From Chloroflexota bacterium (GTDB taxonomy: Bacteria > Chloroflexota > DTOL01 > JACQYG01): a stretch of 5,676 bases of DNA. The notes under the pieces are model-generated. The model was not told the DNA's origin. It did not search any database and saw nothing but the letters and a program-made list of their open reading frames with translations. Location: assembly GCA_016208345.1 (NCBI GenBank), contig JACQYG010000201.1, positions 1-5,676 of the forward strand, read 5' to 3'. Of this stretch, positions 1 through 4,770 are shown one piece after another. Both the position numbers and the translations under genes were made by a program. Within the stretch, counting starts at the first letter, position 1. Each line of letters begins with the position of its first letter.

Positions 1-478
1 CCCGCCTGACGGCCTGGGCCAGGTCGGCCAGGGTCACCCCCTCCAGGCGCAGCTCACCGATGACCTTTGGGGGCGGCGCGATCCGGACGTAGCTGCGTCC
101 TCCCCGTTCCTCCCAGGCCCTGAGATGCGCGGCCGCTTCTTTGAACCGTTTGTACTCCAAAAGCTGGCGAGCCAGCTCCTCTCCAGGATTACCCTCCTCC
201 TCGGCCGTCTCCTGTGGGGGGCGGGGCAAGAGCGCCCAGGATTTCAAGAGGAGCAGTTTAGCGGCAACCACCAGAAACCCGGACAGCACCTCCGGATCCT
301 GCTCTGGCATTCGGCCGATATACTCCACGTACTGATCAGCTACCTGGGCCAGGGAGACTGTAGTTATGTCTAGTGTCCGCTGCTCGACAAGCTGGAGCAA
401 CAGATCCAGAGGCCCCTGGAACACCGTCAGGTTCACCTGATATGGGCCGGCTCCGGCTGGCACGGCGACCGCTTCCAC
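1..478 (-). CDS. scpA: Segregation and condensation protein A (ScpA kleisin), 3' part cut by left window edge
   Basis: ScpA is the kleisin subunit of the bacterial SMC-ScpAB condensin, which bridges the SMC heads and organises and segregates the chromosome. Reading the minus strand from a GTG at 478-476 gives 159 residues with no stop to the window edge. Residues 13-32 hold the family's N-terminal signature, containing VFQGPLDLLLQLVE, which forms the helices that bind the SMC neck. Residues 37-52 (DITTVSLAQVADQYVE) and 67-85 (FLVVAAKLLLLKSWALLPR) are also typical. They are followed by an acidic linker and LLEYKRFKEAAAHLR at 106-120. The C-terminal winged helix that binds the SMC head is off the left edge; family members are usually about 240-280 residues. 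An in-frame TAG at 484-482 bounds the start. GTG 478 has only a weak GGGG (487-490) eight bases upstream, and GTG 463 is an alternative start. ScpB would be expected beyond the edge. Confidence 0.93.
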   Translation of the reverse strand, partial: MEAVAVPAGAGPYQVNLTVFQGPLDLLLQLVEQRTLDITTVSLAQVADQYVEYIGRMPEQDPEVLSGFLVVAAKLLLLKSWALLPRPPQETAEEEGNPGEELARQLLEYKRFKEAAAHLRAWEERGGRSYVRIAPPPKVIGELRLEGVTLADLAQAVRR

Positions 479-512
479 CGTCTAATCCCCGAACTCCGAA
501 GACTGACCAGGC

Positions 513-986
513 CTAAAACCCCAACATTATACCACAGTTGTGGGCCGCCTGCTCCGCCATCCTGAACACTACCTTGGCCCCCAGCTTCACCCCCAATTCC
601 ACCCCCGTCTGCCGCACCGGGGCCTTGAGCAGCACGTTCATGTGGTTGGGGAAGTGAGTCTCATCGAACCCTGCCACCTCGCCCAGCTCCTGGCCGTCCA
701 CTGTCACCCGGTCGCCGACCAGGATCAGCCCGCCATGCTCCACTTCGAAGAAGCCGACGTAGGCTACCCGATCCACCGTGCTACCCGGCGTAGCCTCGGC
801 CTGGTCGGTCAGCACCAGCTCGTGAATCTGGCCTCGAGGCACGGCCCGGGATGGGTGGGTGGCCAACTCCATGCCCCTATTCTCCGACTGGGCGTCCAGC
901 AGGCACACGATTCGGCCCTCCACGTCGTCCTTGGCGGCGTAGGGGTACTTGTCCAATATCCTACCCAGGTGTGGTTCCTTGGGCAT
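513..986 (-). CDS. Conserved-looking hypothetical protein, 157 aa, with GFDETHFPNHMN motif
   Basis: No function is assigned. The ATG at 986 is chosen because a full AGGAGG (991-996) lies four bases upstream, just after the MFS stop. A longer reading of this frame, up to 1376, only shadows the MFS gene. The product is soluble, with no signal peptide or membrane segment. It looks beta-rich: alternating hydrophobic strands at about 24-31 (GRIVCLLD), 54-60 (IHELVLT), 71-83 (VDRVAYVGFFEVE) and 87-96 (LILVGDRVTV). Its most striking stretch is residues 106-117, GFDETHFPNHMN, rich in Asp, Glu, His and Asn. It is followed by a TGVELGVKLGAKV repeat-like segment at 127-139. The His/Asp/Glu cluster could bind a metal or a polar ligand, which is inference. 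It resembles small uncharacterised DUF proteins (possibly DUF6917, recalled without certainty). It lies 8 bases after the MFS gene and 34 before scpA, so it is probably co-expressed with the MFS gene. Confidence 0.85.
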   Translation of the reverse strand: MPKEPHLGRILDKYPYAAKDDVEGRIVCLLDAQSENRGMELATHPSRAVPRGQIHELVLTDQAEATPGSTVDRVAYVGFFEVEHGGLILVGDRVTVDGQELGEVAGFDETHFPNHMNVLLKAPVRQTGVELGVKLGAKVVFRMAEQAAHNCGIMLGF

Positions 987-990
987 CTTG

Positions 991-996
991 CCTCCT
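991..996 (-). promoter_or_regulatory. Shine-Dalgarno AGGAGG of the 157-aa gene
   Basis: On the minus strand AGGAGG is followed by CAAG and then the ATG at 986. The MFS stop codon TAG (997-995) overlaps the first bases of this site, so terminating ribosomes end on the next initiation site, an arrangement that favours translational coupling. This site fixes the start of the 157-residue gene. Confidence 0.8.
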
Positions 997-2386
997 ATCG
1001 TTCGTCCTTCACCCTTTCCGGCACATTCAGTGCCACCAGGGAGGCTACCAGGGCCAGTCCCACCACCAGCCCGAAATCCAGGTGGAAAGCACCGACCGGG
1101 TCCAGGCTGGCGCTGAAGCTCCCCAGGACCGTGCCGAACACCGTCGCCCCCAGAGTCCCTCCCACGAAGCGGAACATGTTGAACAGCCCCAGGGCCAACC
1201 CTAACCGCTCCTGAGCCACTACGTGGGTCACCGCCGCCGCCGTAGGCGATTGGATCATGCCCATGCCCACACCCATCAGCATCAGTGTAGCCGCCACGTA
1301 CCAGGCCGGTGTGCCCGCCCCCAGGAGAAGCAGCCCTAACCCCGCCAGGGCCACAAGCCCCATCCCGCTGATGCATGACAGCCGACAGCCGTAGCTATCG
1401 GTCAGGCGGCCGGCCAGAGGTGCCACCAGGGCCATGGCGATAGGCAAGGGGAAGACTAATAGTCCTGCCTGGCTGCTGGTATAGCCCTGGATGCGAATGA
1501 GAAAGAGAGGCATGATCAGAGCCAGGCCGAACTGGCAGAAGAGTTGCAACGATACCACGACCGTGGCCGCAGTGTAGGGGCGGTTGCCAAAAAGGCTCAG
1601 CTCGACGAAGGCCGACCTGGCGGTCCTCTCGGCGATCAGGAAAGCCCCCACCAGGCCGATGAAGATCACCCACAAAGCGATGCCAGTCGGCGAGGCCCAA
1701 CCCGCCTTGCGCCCCTGGGTCAGGTTGAACATGAGGGTCAGGGTGGCCAGGGTGAGGGTGATGGCCCCGATGTAGTCGAAGTTGCTGCCACCGCGCCTGG
1801 CATCGGGCGGCACCAGACGCCAGATGAATATCGCCCCCAGGACACAGAGCGGGATATTGACGTAGAACATCGCCGGCCAGCCCAGATACTGTGTCAGGAA
1901 GCCGCTCAGGGGCGGGCCGATGGCGTGAGCCGAGCTATTGACCAGGGCCCACACCCCCATGGCCCGGCCCCGCTCCTGGGGCGGGAAAACGTAGGCAACG
2001 ATGGCCATGACCGAGGGCAAGGTGGGAGCGTTGGCCAATCCTTGCAGAGCGCGGAAGGCGATGAGGGCGGGAAAAGTGGGGGCCAGGGCAGCCAGGAGGG
2101 CGGCGAAGGCGAAGACGCTCATGCCGACCAGGTAGATGCACTTGTAGCCATACATGTCACCCAGGCGGCCGAAGACGGGCAGGGGCACGGCGAAGAGTAG
2201 GATGTAGACCGTCACCACCCACGTGGCCTGGCTGATGTCCACAGAGAAGTGATCCATGATGGCTGGCAGGGCCACGTTGGCCATGCTGTTGCCCAGGGTG
2301 CCGGTCAGGGTGCCGATGAGGACGGTGGCCAGGATCAGCCAGCGGCGAGGATGGGAACCTGGCCGGGGGTCAGACACCGATGCCAA
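995..2386 (-). CDS. MFS transporter, DHA2 (EmrB/QacA-like, 14-helix) family
   Basis: This is a proton-coupled secondary carrier of the inner membrane, probably an exporter of drugs or metabolites. The 463 residues and about 14 hydrophobic segments by eye fit DHA2: roughly 16-41, 55-72, 84-102, 107-133, 143-165, 170-190, 206-223, 231-250, 272-293, 303-322, 334-352, 357-377, 397-417 and 430-452. MFS motif A is GRLGDMYGYK at 73-82. The helix-4 RxxQG motif is R112/Q115/G116. A motif-C-like GPPLSG (157-162) has Ser where the family usually has Gly. In helix 1 the usual Asp before the NVALP motif is absent (LGNSMANVALP, 31-41). The start is TTG at 2386, because an in-frame TGA lies four codons upstream; GTG 2377 is an alternative, and no later ATG would keep helix 1. 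No Shine-Dalgarno is visible. The 5' end overlaps the aldolase gene by 52 bases. Substrate cannot be read from the sequence. Confidence 0.93.
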   Translation of the reverse strand: MASVSDPRPGSHPRRWLILATVLIGTLTGTLGNSMANVALPAIMDHFSVDISQATWVVTVYILLFAVPLPVFGRLGDMYGYKCIYLVGMSVFAFAALLAALAPTFPALIAFRALQGLANAPTLPSVMAIVAYVFPPQERGRAMGVWALVNSSAHAIGPPLSGFLTQYLGWPAMFYVNIPLCVLGAIFIWRLVPPDARRGGSNFDYIGAITLTLATLTLMFNLTQGRKAGWASPTGIALWVIFIGLVGAFLIAERTARSAFVELSLFGNRPYTAATVVVSLQLFCQFGLALIMPLFLIRIQGYTSSQAGLLVFPLPIAMALVAPLAGRLTDSYGCRLSCISGMGLVALAGLGLLLLGAGTPAWYVAATLMLMGVGMGMIQSPTAAAVTHVVAQERLGLALGLFNMFRFVGGTLGATVFGTVLGSFSASLDPVGAFHLDFGLVVGLALVASLVALNVPERVKDER

Positions 2387-3225
2387 CCAAACATGTCAAC
2401 CAGCGGGCGGCGCACCGGGCCGCCGGGCAGGCCCATCAGCCGCAGGGCCGCCTTCACGGCGATGGGATTGGACAGGCTGTACAGGGCCGAGAGCAAAGGC
2501 ACGTACCTGAAATAGAGCTCCCTGGTCCGCTCTACGTCGTCCCACGACCGCCACGGCCGGGACATCTCGGCCATCTCCCGGGGGATGACGTTGCCGGCGA
2601 TGTTGGCCGTGCCGTGGCCGCCCAGAGCCAGGGTAGGGATGATCAACCCATAGCCGGGGTAATCGCAGCAAAGAAGATGCAGCCGGCCATTGGTGCCCCT
2701 GATCACCTCCACCAGTTGGCCGATGTTGCCCATGGCCTCCTTGTCGGCTACGATGTTGGGCAGCTCGGCCAACCTGATGATGGTGGCCGGGTCAATGTTC
2801 ACCCCCACGCGGGAGGGGTTATTGTAGACGGCGATGGGGATGCTCACCGTCTCGGCCACGGCCTTGAAGTGGGCGTAGAGGCCCTCCTGAGGCGGCTGGC
2901 TGTAGGCTGGGACGACCAGGAGCAGCCCGTCGGCCCCGGCCCGCTCGGCGTAGCGGCTTAGTGCAATGGTCTCGCCGGTGCTGCCGCAGGTGGTGCCGGC
3001 GAAAACGGGGATCTTGCCTTTGGCGTAGGCACACACCCGGTCGAGGATCTCCCGCCGCTCGTCCGGAGTGAGCAGGGTAGGCTCGCCGGTAGAGCCCATG
3101 AGGAGCAGGCCGCTGGTGCCGTTCCCGACCTGGAAATCTATCAAGCGTTCGAAGCCAGCGAAGTCCACCTCGCTGGCTTCGGTGAAGGGGGTGACCAGGG
3201 CCACCCAGGAACCAGTTGGGCGCAA
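2335..3225 (-). CDS. dapA: DapA/NAL-superfamily class I aldolase (dihydrodipicolinate synthase family)
   Basis: This is a TIM-barrel lyase that forms a Schiff base with pyruvate or a related 2-oxo acid; the classical reaction condenses pyruvate with aspartate semialdehyde for lysine synthesis. At 296 residues it is full length. Aligned by eye to E. coli DapA, the Schiff-base lysine is K162 (ADKEAMGN), catalytic tyrosines are Y108 and Y134, and the carboxylate-binding arginine is R139 in YNNPSRVG. The nucleotide-free signature reads GSTGEP (44-49), so T44 of E. coli is Ser here. The SGDD loop is replaced by CCDY (186-189), and the residue equivalent to I203 is Ala207. These changes leave lysine biosynthesis, or a related catabolic aldolase (sialate, ketodeoxy-sugar or hydroxyproline-type), open. 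The TTG start at 3225 is supported by GGAGGT at 3232-3237 and an upstream in-frame TAG. The last 18 residues are unlike the family tail and overlap the MFS gene. The symbol marks family level only. Confidence 0.9.
   Translation of the reverse strand: MRPTGSWVALVTPFTEASEVDFAGFERLIDFQVGNGTSGLLLMGSTGEPTLLTPDERREILDRVCAYAKGKIPVFAGTTCGSTGETIALSRYAERAGADGLLLVVPAYSQPPQEGLYAHFKAVAETVSIPIAVYNNPSRVGVNIDPATIIRLAELPNIVADKEAMGNIGQLVEVIRGTNGRLHLLCCDYPGYGLIIPTLALGGHGTANIAGNVIPREMAEMSRPWRSWDDVERTRELYFRYVPLLSALYSLSNPIAVKAALRLMGLPGGPVRRPLVDMFGWHRCLTPGQVPILAAG
3150..3181 (-). repeat. Perfect 12-bp inverted repeat (14-bp RNA hairpin, UGGA loop) inside the aldolase gene
   Basis: Left arm CGAAGCCAGCGA (3150-3161) and right arm TCGCTGGCTTCG (3170-3181) are exact reverse complements with an 8-base spacer. 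In the minus-strand transcript a G-U and a G-C pair extend the stem to 14 pairs, closed by the tetraloop UGGA (3167-3164). It lies about 45-75 bases after the TTG start and covers codons 15-26 (EASEVDFAGFE). There is no U-tract, so it is not an intrinsic terminator. It may affect translation or mRNA stability, or it may be a coincidence of coding. Confidence 0.75.
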
Positions 3226-3231
3226 TGTGAA

Positions 3232-3237
3232 ACCTCC
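3232..3237 (-). promoter_or_regulatory. Shine-Dalgarno GGAGGT deciding the TTG start of the aldolase
   Basis: GGAGGT on the minus strand is followed by six bases (TTCACA) and then TTG at 3225. It lies in the 15-base gap after the Usp stop codon. There is no ATG or GTG between the in-frame TAG (3243-3241) and this TTG, so the site makes TTG the best start. Confidence 0.8.
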
Positions 3238-3240
3238 ATC

Positions 3241-3783
3241 CTACAGTAGATCTGGCCAGTCCCCCCGCCGGACCCGCGCCTGGGCCGGCCGCACCAGAAG
3301 GACAGGAACGTTGGCACCCCGCAGCACCCGCTCGGCCGTAGCCCCCATGTTCCAGGGACCCAGGCCGCTTTCTCCATGGGTGGAGAGGAGGATTACATCC
3401 ACAGCCGCTTGCTCAGCGTAGGCGATGATCTCCTCGGCCGGTCGGCCGAAGAGAACATCCACCTTCACCTGGATGCCCTGATCCCGCAGCCGCTTCTCGG
3501 CCCGGGCCAGGGAAGCCTTCGCCTTCGCCTTCAGGCTGATCATCTCCTGGTCTTTGTAGATGGGATGCCGAGCCATCTCCACATCCTCCCGGGCGCGGGG
3601 GACGGCCACGGGAAGATCGGGCGAAAAGGGACGAAACTTGGCCGCAGAACGTCCCCGGGGGCTCGGAACCACTTGTACCAGGATGACCTCTGACCCCAGA
3701 CAGGTCGCCAGTCCCTCCACCACCGGCAGCGCCGCCTCGGCCAGCTCTGAGCCATCCAATGGAACCATTATCTTCTTGAACAT
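3241..3783 (-). CDS. Universal stress protein (UspA family)
   Basis: This is a cytoplasmic Rossmann-like alpha/beta stress protein; many relatives bind ATP and modulate stress survival or partner proteins. The N-terminus FKKIMVPLDGSELAEAAL (2-19) is the classic first strand and helix, with D10 at the nucleotide site. The C-terminal motif usually written G-2x-G-9x-G-S/T appears as S134, G137, G147, A148 in STHGESGLGPWNMGATAERVL, then VPVLLVRP at 159-166. The first Gly-to-Ser change is common in the family; Ala148 in place of Ser/Thr is less usual, with Thr149 next to it. At 180 residues it exceeds the usual 140-150 because of an insertion at about 41-80 (rich in Pro, Arg and Phe) and a 14-residue basic tail. 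ATG 3783 has GGGAGG three bases upstream, a tight spacing. It sits 19 bases after dppC and 15 before the aldolase, so it is probably in the same transcript. A regulatory role for the transporter is only inference. Confidence 0.95.
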   Translation of the reverse strand: MFKKIMVPLDGSELAEAALPVVEGLATCLGSEVILVQVVPSPRGRSAAKFRPFSPDLPVAVPRAREDVEMARHPIYKDQEMISLKAKAKASLARAEKRLRDQGIQVKVDVLFGRPAEEIIAYAEQAAVDVILLSTHGESGLGPWNMGATAERVLRGANVPVLLVRPAQARVRRGDWPDLL

Positions 3784-3786
3784 CTT

Positions 3787-3792
3787 CCTCCC
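3787..3792 (-). promoter_or_regulatory. Shine-Dalgarno GGGAGG of the Usp gene
   Basis: GGGAGG on the minus strand lies only three bases (AAG) before the ATG at 3783. The alternative ATG at codon 6 would be 18 bases away and would remove the first beta strand, so the upstream ATG is kept despite the short spacing. Confidence 0.65.
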
Positions 3793-3802
3793 TGTGATTC
3801 GT

Positions 3803-4753
3803 TTACTCCACCGTCCTGATCTGACGATACCGCTGAGTGGGATCGGAATATGTCCTGAGCCAACTGGCCACCAGGTTCACGCCGAAGACGGTGATGGCGA
3901 TGGCCAGGCCGGGAAAAGTCACCAGCCACCAGCCACGGGTTATATACTGATGCCCGTCGGCGATCATCAAGCCCCACGAGGCGGCTGGCGGCTGCACCCC
4001 CAGCCCCAGGAAGCTCAGCGAGGCCTCGGCCAGGATGATGCGAGCCAGTTCCAGGGTGCCCAGGGTCAGCAAGGGCGACAGCAGGTTGGGCAGAGCATGG
4101 CGGAAGATGATGCGCCGGTCGCAGCAGCCGATGGCCCGAGCTGCCTCAATGAAGGGTGTCTCGCGCAAAGAAAGCATGATGCCCCGCGTGATGCGGGCGT
4201 AGACCATCCAGCCGTTGATGGACAGGACGATGATGATGTTGCGCACGCTTGGCCCGATCATGGTAATGATAGTCAGGGCCAGGAGCAGGCCGGGGAAGGC
4301 GGTCTGGACGTCGGTCAGGCGCATAAGAACGTCATCGGTGCGGCCGCTGAAGTAGCCGGAGACGAGGCCGAGAAGAATGCCAAAGCTGCCGGCGATGGCC
4401 ACCACGCTCAGGCCAACGGTGAGGGACACGCGGCTGCCGTAGATGATGCGGCTCAACACGTCTCTCCCCAACTGGTCTGTGCCCAGCCAGTACCCGGCCT
4501 CTCCCTTGGCTGCCCAGGCCGGCGGCGTCAGTCGCTTGGCGATGTTCTGCTTGGTCGGGTCATGGGGCGCGACCAGGGGCGCAGCCACAGCCGCGAAAAC
4601 CACGGTGAGGACAATGAGAACACCCAATAGGGCCACCCGATCCCGGATCAGATACTGAGTCAGCTGCCAGAGGTTGCGCCAGAAGACAAACCGTTCTTCC
4701 TCGATGACCCTCACTCGCGGCAGGGAAGCCGCACTGGCCGGTGAACTTTTCAT
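3803..4753 (-). CDS. dppC: ABC transporter permease, DppC/OppC type (dipeptide/oligopeptide/nickel family)
   Basis: This is an inner-membrane channel subunit that pairs with the upstream DppB-type permease in an importer for peptides or similar small solutes. The 316 residues are full length. A cytoplasmic N-terminus of about 38 residues precedes the first membrane helix (40-62), which ends in LVAPHDPTKQN, typical of the OppC N-terminal domain. The family hallmark LGTDQLGRDVLSR is at 90-102. The core permease domain follows, with the EAA loop at about 203-223: E203-A205, G209, H219, L221-P222-N223, which docks onto the ATPase. LAEASLSFLGLGVQPPAASWG (from 241) is also diagnostic. ATG 4753 has GGTGAGGG upstream, overlapping the dppB stop, and the gap to dppB is 12 bases. 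Specificity (dipeptide, oligopeptide, nickel, glutathione or other) cannot be told from the permease. No ATPase genes follow; a Usp gene does. Confidence 0.95.
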   Translation of the reverse strand: MKSSPASAASLPRVRVIEEERFVFWRNLWQLTQYLIRDRVALLGVLIVLTVVFAAVAAPLVAPHDPTKQNIAKRLTPPAWAAKGEAGYWLGTDQLGRDVLSRIIYGSRVSLTVGLSVVAIAGSFGILLGLVSGYFSGRTDDVLMRLTDVQTAFPGLLLALTIITMIGPSVRNIIIVLSINGWMVYARITRGIMLSLRETPFIEAARAIGCCDRRIIFRHALPNLLSPLLTLGTLELARIILAEASLSFLGLGVQPPAASWGLMIADGHQYITRGWWLVTFPGLAIAITVFGVNLVASWLRTYSDPTQRYRQIRTVE

Positions 4754-4762
4754 GGCCGTTTT

Positions 4763-4770
4763 CCCTCACC
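4763..4770 (-). promoter_or_regulatory. Shine-Dalgarno-like GGTGAGGG of dppC overlapping the dppB stop
   Basis: On the minus strand GGTGAGGG contains the TGA stop of the upstream permease (4768-4766) and lies nine bases before the dppC ATG. The match to the anti-SD is partial, but the position and overlap suggest translational coupling of the two permease subunits. Confidence 0.55.

Noticed and set aside
125..373. Small plus-strand frames of 82 and 64 codons
   Set aside because: They lie antisense to scpA, whose minus-strand translation is a convincing family match across the whole interval.
479..512. Possible terminator between the 157-aa gene and scpA
   Set aside because: No stem of useful length followed by a U-tract can be formed in these 34 bases.
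540..1214. Plus-strand open frame of 224 codons
   Set aside because: It lies opposite the 157-aa gene and the MFS 3' end. Its translation is a low-complexity mix of His, Pro and Arg with no family signature and no ribosome site.
987..1376. N-terminal extension of the 157-aa protein up to 1376
   Set aside because: The extra 130 codons overlap the MFS gene out of frame and encode Gly/Arg/Pro-rich sequence, and the AGGAGG next to ATG 986 marks the true start.
1408..1415. GGCCGGCC palindrome, also at 3283-3290
   Set aside because: A common eight-base GC palindrome; two copies with no shared flanking sequence or position relative to genes.
2406..2424. GGCGGC/GCCGCC 6-bp inverted repeat shortly before the MFS start
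   Set aside because: Short and pure GC in a GC-rich coding region; expected by chance and without a U-tract.
1544..2961. Plus-strand open frames at 1544-2200, 2249-2515 and 2380-2961
   Set aside because: These are shadows of the MFS and aldolase genes; their Gly/Gln/Asp/His-rich products match no fold I recognise.
3434..3449. TCGGCCG/CGGCCGA inverted repeat inside the Usp gene
   Set aside because: Seven bases per arm with a two-base spacer; explained by the codons for a conserved Gly-Arg-Pro-Ala segment.
3560..4630. Plus-strand open frame of 356 codons, the longest on that strand
   Set aside because: It is antisense to the Usp and DppC genes, both of which have clear families. The translation is Gly/Gln/Asp/His-rich, as expected from the reverse of GC-biased codons.
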